Shown: positions 17,161 to 27,009 of the stretch, piece after piece
Numbering within the stretch: position 1 is the stretch's first letter
Layout: every line of letters begins with the position of its first letter
Assembly: GCA_963973975.1 (NCBI GenBank)
Contig: CAXBCF010000012.1
Location: forward strand, 34,568-98,567
DNA from: UBA1494_A sp963973975
GTDB taxonomy: Bacteria; Bacteroidota; Bacteroidia; Flavobacteriales_E; Vicingaceae
Length of the DNA stretch: 64,000 nt
Direction of reading: 5' to 3'
The notes under the pieces: generated by a model
Told to the model about the DNA's origin: nothing
The model's input: only the letters and a program-made list of their open reading frames with translations
The model's database searches: none
Position numbers and translations under genes: made by a program

Positions 17161-19029
17161 TTGAGATTTAGTTTCGCACAAATATTTATACGATTTATTG
17201 TAATATTCTTTCTTGGAATTTATTTCAATGGTACTTCCTACGCCCAAATACAGCCTGCGAATTATCAAACAAAAATCAAGGCGGGCTTTATTTTAAATTT
17301 CTATAAATACGTAGAGTGGCCCAATAATTCAATTAAAGATACTTTTTACATTGGAATTCTAAAAGAACCCGAAGTAGCCAAAGAAATTAAAAACTTTATC
17401 AAAGGTAAAACCTACGGAAATAAAAAAATTCCCTTCAAGGTAACTGAAATAAACAACTTAGATCAGGCTTCTGAATTCAATATTTTATTTATTAACAACA
17501 GCAGTGGTTACTTGCCCGAGCGCTTATTTAAGGCAATTGGTGATAAATCCGTTTTAGTTATAACTGAAAATTATGATTACAACACCACGATGATTAACTT
17601 CTTCACGGATGATTCAAAAATAAAATACCAAGTCAACCTTGCTAAAACAGAACCTCGAAGCTTAATCATCGATAATAAAATCTTGACCACTGCATTTGTC
17701 GGTGAAGAAGAAAGTTGGAACAAAGAGCTGAGGAAGTTAAGAGTTCAGTTAAACACAGAAGAGCAAATCAATAAGCAGAAAAGTCAGGAAATTAATGAAT
17801 TGATGAAGAAGATTGGAAGTTTAAATGCTTCCATTCAAGAAAAAGAGGCCGTTTTAAATCAGCGTGAAAAAGACCTGTATGAAATTCAAGAACGAATTCA
17901 AATACAGCGAATTAGATTCAATCAATTAGAAGATCAATTGGATTTAAACAATGAAATAATTCAAGCAAAACAGGCGGCAATTGATCGAAGCGATAGAAAA
18001 CTCAAAACACAAATTCAAGAATTAGATCAAGCTAGAGAAGATTTTGAAGAAGTTCAAAAAAGCATGAGTCAAACCTTGGCGCTACTAGAAAATCAACGAC
18101 TTTTCACCACTATTGCTGTCTTAGTTTCTATCTTAATTGCTGTTCTCCTTTTCTATTCTTATCGAAACTTCCGAAAGTTGAAATCTCAAGCAGTTGTTAT
18201 TAACCAGCAAAAAATGGAGGCTGAAGTTCAGCGCGATGAAATTTCTAAACAGCATGTGGAATTGGAATACAAAACCAAAGAAATCACCGATTCTATCAAT
18301 TATGCGAAGCGAATTCAAGAAGCAATGTTGCCGCCAATGCATTATTTCAACAAATACTTACCGAACAATTTGGTTTTCTACTTACCTAAGGACATTGTTG
18401 CCGGAGATTTTTACTGGATGGAAGAAGCTGGAGATTTAACCATTTTCGCTGCAGCCGATTGTACCGGTCATGGGGTACCGGGAGCTTTAGTTAGTGTAAT
18501 TTGTGCCAATGCATTGAATCGTTCAGTTCGAGAGTACCACTTAACTCAACCTGCATCCATTCTCGATAAAACTCTGGAAATTGTTTTAGAAAAATTTGAG
18601 CGCTCCGATGAGGATGTGAAAGATGGAATGGACATTTCCTTGTGTTCTTTCAACAATAAAACGGGCGCATTACAATATGCAGGGGCAAACAATCCACTGT
18701 GGGTGATTAGAAAAGATTCCAATGAAATTGAAGAGTACAAAGCAAACAAACAACCCATTGGAAGTTATTTCAACCATGAACCATTTACCAACCATTCGCT
18801 CGTTTTAGAAGAAGGCGACACAGCATACATTTTCAGTGATGGTTATTCAGATCAGTTTGGTGGTGAAAATGGAAAAAAATTCAAAAGCATCAATTTTAAA
18901 GCTTTACTGCTTTCAATTGTTCACCTAGAATTGAAAGAGCAAGAAGAAAAAATCAAACAAGCCTTTTATGATTGGATGGGCAGTTATGAGCAGTTAGACG
19001 ATATCTGCGTCATTGGATTCAAAAAGTAG
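17161..19029 (+). CDS. YfiR-like sensor domain fused to PP2C/SpoIIE serine phosphatase
   Basis: 622 residues. A signal peptide (to about residue 29) is followed by a DUF4154/YfiR-like domain at about 33-185 (KAGFILNFYKYVEWP, then NKILTTAFVG), expected in the periplasm. A long coiled coil (190-310), one membrane helix (about 315-333), a second short coil, and a SpoIIE-type PP2C phosphatase domain follow (DFYWMEEAGD, AADCTGHGVPGALVS, KDGMDISLC, FSDGYSDQFGG). It should dephosphorylate a cytoplasmic partner in response to a periplasmic signal. No ATG fits: the frame closes at TAA 17113-17115, and TTG at 17161 gives a good signal peptide. CATATTTG at 17131-17138 is one base off the promoter consensus. 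Confidence 0.82.
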   Translation: MRFSFAQIFIRFIVIFFLGIYFNGTSYAQIQPANYQTKIKAGFILNFYKYVEWPNNSIKDTFYIGILKEPEVAKEIKNFIKGKTYGNKKIPFKVTEINNLDQASEFNILFINNSSGYLPERLFKAIGDKSVLVITENYDYNTTMINFFTDDSKIKYQVNLAKTEPRSLIIDNKILTTAFVGEEESWNKELRKLRVQLNTEEQINKQKSQEINELMKKIGSLNASIQEKEAVLNQREKDLYEIQERIQIQRIRFNQLEDQLDLNNEIIQAKQAAIDRSDRKLKTQIQELDQAREDFEEVQKSMSQTLALLENQRLFTTIAVLVSILIAVLLFYSYRNFRKLKSQAVVINQQKMEAEVQRDEISKQHVELEYKTKEITDSINYAKRIQEAMLPPMHYFNKYLPNNLVFYLPKDIVAGDFYWMEEAGDLTIFAAADCTGHGVPGALVSVICANALNRSVREYHLTQPASILDKTLEIVLEKFERSDEDVKDGMDISLCSFNNKTGALQYAGANNPLWVIRKDSNEIEEYKANKQPIGSYFNHEPFTNHSLVLEEGDTAYIFSDGYSDQFGGENGKKFKSINFKALLLSIVHLELKEQEEKIKQAFYDWMGSYEQLDDICVIGFKK

Positions 19030-19038
19030 TAATTCGCA

Positions 19039-20433
19039 ATGAGTTTTTCTTTAAAGGAACTTTTTTCAACTCGAAACAGCCTCCTATTTTGCGCAGCAAT
19101 TGCCCTCACAACTCTCTACTTATTCAACGGAACCGGAAAGGAAGGAGATAGTATTGAGCATTACCTCTATGCTAAATTTGCCTTCAAACACCCTGAACTA
19201 TTTTTAAACCACTGGGGAAAACCGCTTTTTACGCTCCTCGCCTCCCCTTTTGCTCAATTTGGATTTGTTGGTATCAAAGTATTTAATAGCATTTGCGCTT
19301 TGGGTGCAGCCTACTACAGCATTCAAATTGCCAAAAAACTCAATCTAAATTATTGGGGATTGGCTGCTATTTTTTACTTTATTTTTCCTTTAAGTTTTCT
19401 AACAACCTACAGCGGTTTAACAGAACCACTATTTGCATTCGTTCTCTGTTTTAGTATTTACAAATGCTTCAACCAACAAATAATTATTGCCGCTTTGGCA
19501 CTTTCATTTACTCCCTTTATTCGTTCTGAAGGATTGGTTATTCTCGCTGTTTTTGCAGCGTATTTTATCTATTTGAGAAATTGGAAAGCATTGGTGCTTC
19601 TTGCAAGTGCACATATTTTAATGAGCATTGTTGGAGCATTTTACTATCAAAATTTATTGTGGGTTTTTGAAAAAATCCCATATGCTACTTTAAGCACACC
19701 TTACGGAAAAGGCACTTTAGTTCATTTTTTTACTCAATTAAATGGAGCACTGGGAATTCCATTGTACATTCTCTTTTGGTTAGGTGTACTAACGATTTTA
19801 ATAAAACAATTTTCTAAAAAACTCAACCATTCAAGCTATTACAACTTAATCTTGACTTGCTTTTTCAGCTTTTTCATTGCACATACCTTATTTTGGTACT
19901 TGGGTATTTTCAACTCAATGGGCTTAAGAAGGGTTTTTGCAGCAGTCACTCCATTAATGGCTTTAATCGCCTTGATTGGTTTCAACCAATTAGTCGAATT
20001 GATGAAGCCGACTTATCGCAAGTATTTAGTTTTTGGCTTGCTTGGAATCATTTTCTTATTTCCATTCTCTGCCAACCGTGCAGCTGTGGAATGGGAAAAA
20101 CTCAATTTAAGTACTTCGCAAAATACAGCTATTGAAGTGGTAGATTTTATCACTAAAAATCAACTTTCAACTAAGCGCTACATTTATACAGATAGTTACT
20201 TGGGTGAATTGTTGAAAATAGATCCATTTGATCATTCTCAGCGAGCAATTTTATCCCCTCAAGCATTTCCAATTTTCGAAAAAGGAGATGTAATCATTTG
20301 GGATAATTGGCACTCGGTGGTTGATTATGGGGTGCAATTGGAACAGCTCAGGGAATTAGAGAACTTGGAAGAGCGCTTTCGCATCACCAATGAGCAAAGT
20401 ACTTACGTTGTTTTTGAAGTTATACCAATGTAG
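19039..20433 (+). CDS. GT-C type membrane glycosyltransferase (ArnT/PMT-like)
   Basis: 464 residues with about ten membrane helices. After the first helix comes GKEGDSIEHYLYAKFAF and HWGKPLFTLLASP, matching the first periplasmic loop of GT-C enzymes, where an acidic residue binds the lipid-phosphate sugar donor. A positively charged loop and a short soluble C-terminus (SDSYLGELLKID region) follow. Such enzymes transfer sugars from undecaprenyl or dolichyl-type carriers; the acceptor is unknown. It starts 10 bp after the phosphatase gene and is probably co-transcribed. Confidence 0.7.
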   Translation: MSFSLKELFSTRNSLLFCAAIALTTLYLFNGTGKEGDSIEHYLYAKFAFKHPELFLNHWGKPLFTLLASPFAQFGFVGIKVFNSICALGAAYYSIQIAKKLNLNYWGLAAIFYFIFPLSFLTTYSGLTEPLFAFVLCFSIYKCFNQQIIIAALALSFTPFIRSEGLVILAVFAAYFIYLRNWKALVLLASAHILMSIVGAFYYQNLLWVFEKIPYATLSTPYGKGTLVHFFTQLNGALGIPLYILFWLGVLTILIKQFSKKLNHSSYYNLILTCFFSFFIAHTLFWYLGIFNSMGLRRVFAAVTPLMALIALIGFNQLVELMKPTYRKYLVFGLLGIIFLFPFSANRAAVEWEKLNLSTSQNTAIEVVDFITKNQLSTKRYIYTDSYLGELLKIDPFDHSQRAILSPQAFPIFEKGDVIIWDNWHSVVDYGVQLEQLRELENLEERFRITNEQSTYVVFEVIPM

Positions 20434-20479
20434 TTTTTTAATTTCGCTAAGACATCTTCAAAAGTATAATGTTGATTTA

Positions 20480-20575
20480 CCTGCCGGCCTTACAGGCAGG
20501 GATTTTAAGGAGCTTTAATGCGACAACTTGTCCCGAACTTGCTTCGGGAATTAAAATCACAATCGGTATTACACG
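20480..20575. repeat. Dispersed intergenic repeat with two hairpins, copy 1
   Basis: Contains CCTGCC/GGCAGG (20480-20500) and CCCGAA/TTCGGG (20532-20548) hairpins and, on the minus strand, GTTGTCGCATTAAAGCTCC. It lies between convergent genes. A related copy is at 29969-30050 and a diverged one at 52137-52260. Confidence 0.7.
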
Positions 20576-21669
20576 TTAAACTTAAAGTGCATTACATCGC
20601 CATCTTGTACAATGTACTCCTTTCCTTCCATGTTCATTTTTCCGGCTTCTTTAGCAGCTTGTTCTGAGCCGTATTTCACCCAATCTTCAAACTTGATTAC
20701 TTCAGCTTTAATGAATCCTCTTTCAAAGTCCGTGTGAATAACTCCTGCAGCTTGAGGCGCTGTCATTCCTTTTGTAATGGTCCAAGCGCGAACTTCTTTT
20801 TTACCTGCTGTAAAATAAGTCTGTAGTTTCAATAATTTATATGCCGACCGAATCAAACGGTTAACACCTGGTTCACTTAAACCAGCATCTTCTAAAAATT
20901 CTTTACGTTCTTCAGGATCTTCCAATTCTGCAATGTCAGCTTCTATTGCAGCAGCTACAGAAATAACTTCTGCATTTTCATCAGCAACCGCTTTCTCTAC
21001 TGCCCTTACATGTTCGTTTCCTCCTGCTTTTACAGCCGCTTCGTCTACATTGCATAAATACAGCACCGGTTTATTGGTCAGTAAAAACAGATCATCCACA
21101 TGTCTAGCTTCGTCTTCCGAAACTTCAGCTGTTCTTGCAGATTTACCATTTTCAAAGTGCTTTTGATACTTCTCTAATGCAGTTTTAGCTTTCAATGCTT
21201 CTTTGTCGCCTGTTTTTGCAGCACGAGCAACTTTTTCAAGCTTCTTTTCAACTGCTTCTAAATCTTTCAAAATCAACTCATAATCTATGGTTTCTTTATC
21301 TCTAATTGGATTCACAGAACCATCGACATGCACCACATTTCCATCATCAAAACACCTTAAAACATGAATAATGGCATCGGTTTCACGAATATTTCCTAAG
21401 AATTTATTTCCCAATCCTTCCCCTTTACTTGCGCCTTTTACCAAGCCGGCAATGTCAACAATATCAATGGTGGTAGGCTGTACATTTTCAGGTTGTACAA
21501 TTTCAGCTAATTTATTCAATCGTTCGTCCGGCACCGTAATCACACCAACATTTGGCTCAATTGTACAAAAAGGAAAGTTTGCAGATTGAGCTTTCGCATT
21601 TGACAAACAATTAAACAAAGTGGATTTCCCCACATTCGGCAATCCAACTATACCACATTTTAAGGCCAT
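20569..21669 (-). CDS. ychF: Redox-regulated ATPase YchF (Obg-like)
   Basis: 366 residues. P-loop GLPNVGKSTLFN near residue 8, NFPFCTIEPNVG, the G3 region VDIVDIAGLVKGASKGEGLG, and the C-terminal TGS domain (WTITKGMTAPQAAGVIHTDF, VKYGSEQAAKEAGK). YchF/OLA1 proteins bind ATP in preference to GTP and associate with ribosomes. Length and sequence are standard for the family. It stands alone on this strand, convergent with the glycosyltransferase gene. Confidence 0.95.
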   Translation of the reverse strand: MALKCGIVGLPNVGKSTLFNCLSNAKAQSANFPFCTIEPNVGVITVPDERLNKLAEIVQPENVQPTTIDIVDIAGLVKGASKGEGLGNKFLGNIRETDAIIHVLRCFDDGNVVHVDGSVNPIRDKETIDYELILKDLEAVEKKLEKVARAAKTGDKEALKAKTALEKYQKHFENGKSARTAEVSEDEARHVDDLFLLTNKPVLYLCNVDEAAVKAGGNEHVRAVEKAVADENAEVISVAAAIEADIAELEDPEERKEFLEDAGLSEPGVNRLIRSAYKLLKLQTYFTAGKKEVRAWTITKGMTAPQAAGVIHTDFERGFIKAEVIKFEDWVKYGSEQAAKEAGKMNMEGKEYIVQDGDVMHFKFNV

Positions 21670-21779
21670 TCTTCTTCTTTTTTATTGGGCGGCAAAGGTA
21701 TTAATTCTCTTTACATTTTCTCGTTGTTAACTTTATTCACTTTTTATTAACACAGCCCTGCTTTCTTTGCAATTTGATT

Positions 21780-21787
21780 TACCTTTG
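21780..21787 (+). promoter_or_regulatory. TAnnTTTG promoter element for the transketolase operon
   Basis: TACCTTTG, exact consensus match, 24 bases before the ATG at 21812. Confidence 0.5.
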
Positions 21788-21811
21788 AATTTTTAAATAA
21801 AACTATTTTCC

Positions 21812-22654
21812 ATGCCATCAATACAAGCTTTAGAACAAACCGCAAGTCAAGTCCGAAGAGACATTATTCGAATGGTTCATGGAGCTGCTTCCGGTCACCC
21901 TGGTGGTTCTTTAGGATGTACTGACTTCTTTACTGCACTCTATTTCGAAGTGCTCGAACACTCAACCAAGTTCACAATGGATGGAAAGAATGAAGACTTA
22001 TTTTTTCTTTCCAACGGACACATTTCTCCTGTTTGGTACAGCGTTTTAGCTAGAAGTGGTTATTTTGATATTAGCGAATTAGCTACATTTAGAAAAATTG
22101 ATTCCCGTTTACAAGGTCATCCAACTACTCACGAAGGCTTAAGCGGAATTAGAGTTGCCAGTGGTTCTCTTGGACAAGGTCTTTCAGTTGCAATTGGTGC
22201 AGCCCTAGCTAAAAAGTTGAATAAAGATTCCAAGTTGGTTTATTGCTTGCACGGTGATGGAGAATTACAAGAAGGACAAATTTGGGAAGCAGCCATGTTT
22301 GCAGCACACAATAAAGTAGATAATTTAATCGCAACTGTTGATTGCAATAACCGTCAGATAGATGGTGACGTAAAAGATGTACTTTCTCTTGGTGACCTTA
22401 AGTCAAAATTTGACGCTTTTGGTTGGGAAGTACTGGAAATGGATGGCAATAACATGGCAGCTGTTATAGAAGGTTTAGTAAAGGCTAAGAGTAAAACGAA
22501 TCAAGGAAAACCAATTGTTATTTTAATGAAAACTGAAATGGGACAAGGCGTTGATTTTATGATGGGATCTCATTCATGGCACGGTGTTGCTCCAAACGAT
22601 GAACAAGCCAAAACAGCATTGGCACAATTGGAAGAGACTTTAGGAGATTATTAA
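21812..22654 (+). CDS. Transketolase, N-terminal (TPP-binding) subunit
   Basis: 280 residues. The thiamine diphosphate site is seen in HGDGELQEGQIWEAA followed by TVDCNNRQIDG, and the entrance motif in ASGHPGGSLGCTDF. This is the N-terminal half of a two-gene (split) transketolase; the C-terminal half is at 24072. The enzyme moves two-carbon units in the pentose phosphate pathway. The two halves are separated by a vWA gene. Confidence 0.92.
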   Translation: MPSIQALEQTASQVRRDIIRMVHGAASGHPGGSLGCTDFFTALYFEVLEHSTKFTMDGKNEDLFFLSNGHISPVWYSVLARSGYFDISELATFRKIDSRLQGHPTTHEGLSGIRVASGSLGQGLSVAIGAALAKKLNKDSKLVYCLHGDGELQEGQIWEAAMFAAHNKVDNLIATVDCNNRQIDGDVKDVLSLGDLKSKFDAFGWEVLEMDGNNMAAVIEGLVKAKSKTNQGKPIVILMKTEMGQGVDFMMGSHSWHGVAPNDEQAKTALAQLEETLGDY

Positions 22655-22698
22655 GCAGGCATGATTGTTGACAAGCCATTGATGCTAAAAACTATACT

Positions 22699-24069
22699 AT
22701 GAGGTTATTTACCTTCTTACTTTTTCTGATACTGCAGCTTTTCTCAACAGCAAATCTAAAAGCGCAAGACATTCAGAAAACTCGAATTCTATTTGTATTT
22801 GATGCTTCTCAAAGCATGTATGCTCAATGGGAGAATGGCAATAAAATGCAAATTGCAACTAGGTTGTTGAGAGAACTTGTTGATAGTTTAAAGGACAATG
22901 ATAACATTGAATTGGCATTAAGGGTTTACGGCCATCAAAATACCGTTTCTTCGACTGGAAGAGATTGTAAGGACACAAAATTGGAAGTGCCTTTTTCAAA
23001 AAAGAACCACGAAGCGATCAAAACAACTTTAAGAGGCCTACGTCCAAAAGGAACTACTTTAATCGCCTACTCTCTTGAACAAGCAGCAAATGATTTTATT
23101 CCATGTAAAACTTGTAGAAATGTCATTATTTTAATCACAGATGGCATTGAAGAATGCGATGGAGATCCTTGCGCAGTTTCACTTGCACTTCAACGACAAG
23201 GCATTGTGCTAAAACCTTTTGTTATTGGTTTGGGAATAGAACCTAACGTTATTGATGCTTTTAAATGTGTTGGAAACTATTACGATGCCACTAATGAAGT
23301 GACTTTTAGAAATGTTTTAGGAATTGTAATTTCTCAAGCGCTCAATACCACATCAGTTCAAGTCAACTTGTTGGATGAATTAAATAAGGCTTCTGAAACA
23401 GATGTTCCAATGACCTTTTACGACAGTTTTAGCAAACAAATCCGCTACAATTTCATTCACACCCTTGACAGCCGCGGAAATCCTGATACTATTCCAATTG
23501 ATCCATTGGGTTCATATAATTTAGTGGTTCACACAATACCACCAGTCAAAAAAGACAACATTACCCTAACCCCTGGAAAACATAACATCATAGCAGTAGA
23601 TGCTCCTCAAGGAGACATGGAGTTAAAAATGAGTGGTTATAACGAATATCAGAATCTCAAAACAATTGTTCGACAAAGTGGAAAGTTGGAAACGCTCGTA
23701 ATTCAAGATTTCAATTCTAAACAACGTTACATTACAGGAAAATACGATTTAGAAATTCTAACACTTCCAAGAACGTTCATTAAAGATGTTAATATTGCTC
23801 AGAGCCGAACAACAACCATAGAAATTCCCCAAGCGGGTATAGCTTCAATCAGCTATAGCAGTAAAGGTTATGGCAGTGTATTTCTGGAAGAACTGGATCA
23901 GTTGAAATGGGTTTGTAACATCAACAGTTTAAGCAGTAGAGAATCAATGGTTTTGCAGCCAGGTAAATACAGAGTTATTTACCGACCAATCAATGCGCGA
24001 TTGAGCATTTACACAAAAGAACAATCATTTGAAATTACATCAGGGCAAAGCACCCAAATTAAATTATAA
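22699..24069 (+). CDS. Secreted von Willebrand factor A domain protein
   Basis: 456 residues with a signal peptide (cut after about residue 22). The vWA domain at about 27-220 has a complete MIDAS: DASQS (Asp35, Ser37, Ser39), the threonine in KGTTLIAYSL, and ILITDGIEECDGD. Cysteine pairs (CKTC, CDGDPC) suggest disulfides. The rest is a beta-rich tail. vWA domains bind protein ligands through a metal ion. It sits between the two transketolase halves, 45 bp after the first and 2 bp before the second, so it is in the same transcript without an obvious functional link. Confidence 0.8.
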   Translation: MRLFTFLLFLILQLFSTANLKAQDIQKTRILFVFDASQSMYAQWENGNKMQIATRLLRELVDSLKDNDNIELALRVYGHQNTVSSTGRDCKDTKLEVPFSKKNHEAIKTTLRGLRPKGTTLIAYSLEQAANDFIPCKTCRNVIILITDGIEECDGDPCAVSLALQRQGIVLKPFVIGLGIEPNVIDAFKCVGNYYDATNEVTFRNVLGIVISQALNTTSVQVNLLDELNKASETDVPMTFYDSFSKQIRYNFIHTLDSRGNPDTIPIDPLGSYNLVVHTIPPVKKDNITLTPGKHNIIAVDAPQGDMELKMSGYNEYQNLKTIVRQSGKLETLVIQDFNSKQRYITGKYDLEILTLPRTFIKDVNIAQSRTTTIEIPQAGIASISYSSKGYGSVFLEELDQLKWVCNINSLSSRESMVLQPGKYRVIYRPINARLSIYTKEQSFEITSGQSTQIKL

Positions 24070-24071
24070 GC

Positions 24072-25022
24072 ATGGCAAAATACGAATACACCGAAATGAA
24101 AGATACGCGCTCCGGTTTTGGCGACGGATTATTAGAGGCAGGAAAACGCAATAAAAACGTGGTTGCGCTTTGTGCAGATTTAACTGGTTCACTTAAAATG
24201 AATGCTTTTCAAGATGCTTTCCCTGAACGTTTTTTTCAAGCGGGAATTGCTGAAGCAAACATGATGGGAGTTGCTGCGGGTCTTACAATTGGTGGTAAAA
24301 TTCCATTTACAGGAACTTTTGCGAACTTTTCTACAGGAAGGGTTTACGATCAAATTCGTCAGTCAATTGCTTATAGTGGCAAAAACGTAAAAATTTGTGC
24401 TTCGCATGCAGGGTTAACTTTGGGTGAAGATGGTGCAACTCATCAAATTCTAGAAGACATTGGTTTAATGAAAATGTTGCCGGGAATGACGGTAATTAAC
24501 CCTTGTGATTACAACCAAACAAAAGCTGCTACCATTGCCATTGCAGAATTTGAAGGGCCTGTTTACTTGCGTTTTGGAAGACCAAAGTGGCCAGTTTTTA
24601 CTCCAGATAATCAAGTATTTGAAATAGGAAAAGCGGTTACCTTTCAAGAAGGTACGGACGTGACAATTATCGCTACTGGACATTGTGTTTGGGAAAGTTT
24701 AAAAGCAGCCGAAATTTTAGAAGCTGAAGGAAAAAGTGTTGAAGTAATTAACATTCACACCATTAAACCACTTGACGATGCTGCAATTCTTAAATCTGTT
24801 CAAAAAACAGGGAGAGTTGTCACTGCTGAAGAACATCAAATGAATGGAGGCTTAGGTGATAGTGTAGCTCAATTATTGGCTAGAAAATTACCAAGCCCGT
24901 TAGAAATGGTAGCGGTAAACGATTCTTTTGGTGAAAGTGGAAAACCCGAAGAATTATTTGAAAAATATGGGTTGGGAAGTAAAAGCATTGTTGAAGCTGC
25001 ACACTGCGTTTTAAATCGATAA
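24072..25022 (+). CDS. Transketolase, C-terminal subunit
   Basis: 316 residues. The pyrimidine-binding domain has ADLTGSLKMNAF, RFFQAGIAEANMMGVAAGL and GLTLGEDGATHQ, and the C-terminal domain has TGRVVTAEEHQMNGGLGDSVAQLL. It completes the enzyme begun at 21812. Only 2 bp separate it from the vWA gene stop. Confidence 0.92.
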   Translation: MAKYEYTEMKDTRSGFGDGLLEAGKRNKNVVALCADLTGSLKMNAFQDAFPERFFQAGIAEANMMGVAAGLTIGGKIPFTGTFANFSTGRVYDQIRQSIAYSGKNVKICASHAGLTLGEDGATHQILEDIGLMKMLPGMTVINPCDYNQTKAATIAIAEFEGPVYLRFGRPKWPVFTPDNQVFEIGKAVTFQEGTDVTIIATGHCVWESLKAAEILEAEGKSVEVINIHTIKPLDDAAILKSVQKTGRVVTAEEHQMNGGLGDSVAQLLARKLPSPLEMVAVNDSFGESGKPEELFEKYGLGSKSIVEAAHCVLNR

Positions 25023-25051
25023 ATTTCAAGCCGAGTTAACCTTGCGAAAAT

Positions 25052-26230
25052 ATGAAAGCTATTTTTCAAAATCACTTGGCGCAAACCACACCCTACCCTT
25101 TTGGGATCAAAGTAGATCGAGCTGAAGGTTCGTATATTTTTGATAAAAATGGGAAAAAGTTTTTAGACTTAATTTCAGGAATTGCTGTAAGTGCTTTAGG
25201 ACATGGACATCCAAGAATAAAGGCAGCGCTCAAAAATCAAATCGATCGGCACTTACACGTGATGGTTTATGGTGAATTTGAGCAAGATGCCCAAAACGAT
25301 TTAGCCGAGGAACTTTTAAAAACCCTACCTGAAAGTTTAAACTCCTTTTATTTCGTCAATTCTGGAGCTGAGGCCAACGAAGCAGCTTTAAAATTAGCTA
25401 AAAGAGTAAGTGGCAAAACTGAAATTATCGCTTTTAAAGGAGCCTACCACGGGAGTACTCACGGAGCTTTGAGTATAAGTGCCAACGAAAGCAAAAAGTC
25501 ACCCTTTCGTCCACTCTTGCCCGACATTCGTTTTATTGAACTGAATAATTCTAAAAACCTAAAATTAATCACCAACCGAACTGCAGCAGTTATTTTAGAA
25601 ACCATTCAAGGTGACGCAGGAGTGAGAATTCCTGAAAAAAATTATATGAAAGCCCTCCGAAAACGCTGTAATGAAACAAACACACTCCTAATTTTAGATG
25701 AAATTCAATGTGGTTTAGGCAGAACAGGAAAATACTGGGCTTTTGAACACTATGACATTGTTCCCGATTTGTTAACATCAGGAAAAGCACTTGGAGCAGG
25801 CTTGCCAATAGGTTGTTTAGCAGCCAATAAATCGCTGATGGAAAAATTTAGTCATAACCCAATGTTAGGACACATTACAACATTTGGCGGTCATCCGCTT
25901 CCTTGTGCTTCTGCAGCGGAAGGACTTAAAATTATACACGAAGAAAATCTTTTGGAGGGAATTCCAGCTAAAGCTGAATTGTTTTCAGAGCTTTTAATAC
26001 ATACTAAAATTAAAGCAGTTAGACAAATAGGCTTAATGCTAGCCGTAGAATTAGAAAATGAGGAACAAGTCAAGCAGCTTGTTTTAAATGGATTGAAAAA
26101 AGGAATTATTCTTTTTTGGTTTCTTTCTACTCCCAATGCATTTCGCTTAGCTCCTCCTTTTAACATCAGCGAAGACGAGATTCGCTTGGGCTGTCAAGTG
26201 ATTTTAGATTGCTTGAGTGAAATTGATTAA
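25052..26230 (+). CDS. Class III aminotransferase (acetylornithine/ornithine type)
   Basis: 392 residues. PLP-dependent fold type I: YFVNSGAEANEAALKLA, KGAYHGSTHGALS, LLILDEIQCGLGRTGK, and the Schiff-base lysine Lys245 in TSGKALGAGLPIG. This class includes ArgD, ornithine and 4-aminobutyrate aminotransferases; no arginine genes are adjacent, so the substrate is open. It follows the transketolase operon after 29 bp and may be read from the same promoter. Confidence 0.85.
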   Translation: MKAIFQNHLAQTTPYPFGIKVDRAEGSYIFDKNGKKFLDLISGIAVSALGHGHPRIKAALKNQIDRHLHVMVYGEFEQDAQNDLAEELLKTLPESLNSFYFVNSGAEANEAALKLAKRVSGKTEIIAFKGAYHGSTHGALSISANESKKSPFRPLLPDIRFIELNNSKNLKLITNRTAAVILETIQGDAGVRIPEKNYMKALRKRCNETNTLLILDEIQCGLGRTGKYWAFEHYDIVPDLLTSGKALGAGLPIGCLAANKSLMEKFSHNPMLGHITTFGGHPLPCASAAEGLKIIHEENLLEGIPAKAELFSELLIHTKIKAVRQIGLMLAVELENEEQVKQLVLNGLKKGIILFWFLSTPNAFRLAPPFNISEDEIRLGCQVILDCLSEID

Positions 26231-26329
26231 TTTCAAATAATTCTTCAAATCAATAGAATAAACAAAAATTAACAGCTAGTACCATTTCTTTAAACTATTT
26301 TTAGACCTTAACAATTTAAATAAATACTT

Positions 26330-26845
26330 ATGAAAAAATTAAGCTTAATACTATTTAGTGTGTTTGCTCTATGGGGTTTAAATACACAAGCACAAGTTGA
26401 AGACAAATCAAAGAGACCTAGTCCACAAGTAATTGTGAAAGGTGAAATTGATGGCACTAACATTACCATCGATTACAGTAGCCCTGAAGCTAAAGGAAGA
26501 ACAATCTACGGAGAGTTAGTTCCTTACGATAAAATCTGGAGAGCCGGTGCTAACGAAGCTACAACCATTTCTTTCGATAAAGATGTGAAAATTGCCGGCA
26601 AAAAATTAAAAGCAGGCAAATATGCATTCTTTGTAATTCCTAAAGAAGAAGGTCAATGGGAAATTATCTTTAACTCAGAAGCTGAGCAATGGGGCGCCTA
26701 TAAAAGAAAACCAGAACTAGATGTTTTAAAAACTACTGCTGCTACATTTGAAATAGAAGCTACCGAACGTTTGACGTATAGCATTAAAGCTGGCATGATT
26801 CACTTAGATTGGTCCACTACTCGACTTTCATTTGCTGTGAATTAA
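26330..26845 (+). CDS. DUF2911 family secreted protein
   Basis: 171 residues with a signal peptide ending at about residue 22 (LNTQAQ). The DUF2911 core is clear: ITIDYSSPEAKGRTIYG, YDKIWRAGANEATTISF, KAGKYAFFVIP, NSEAEQWGAYKR. This is a common Bacteroidota family of unknown function, predicted in the periplasm. A strong terminator follows. Confidence 0.85.
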   Translation: MKKLSLILFSVFALWGLNTQAQVEDKSKRPSPQVIVKGEIDGTNITIDYSSPEAKGRTIYGELVPYDKIWRAGANEATTISFDKDVKIAGKKLKAGKYAFFVIPKEEGQWEIIFNSEAEQWGAYKRKPELDVLKTTAATFEIEATERLTYSIKAGMIHLDWSTTRLSFAVN

Positions 26846-26875
26846 TGAGTGAATTAATTGATGAAAAGAAAAATT

Positions 26876-26910
26876 AAAAACCCCTTCTCAGAATCTGAGA
26901 AGGGGTTTTT
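26876..26910. terminator. Strong intrinsic terminator
   Basis: Perfect hairpin with arms ACCCCTTCTCAGA and TCTGAGAAGGGGT, flanked by A and T runs on the two sides, so it can work in both directions. It lies between convergent genes. The rest of the gap up to 27009 holds only weak remnants of the dispersed repeat. Confidence 0.9.
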
Positions 26911-27009
26911 GTTTGAATAATACCGATTATACATTCAATACAGTCCAATTTCGGTTTTACCTTATTGTACTATTTTCTTGTAATATCGGAATTAGATTCG
27001 GTGAAAAAA

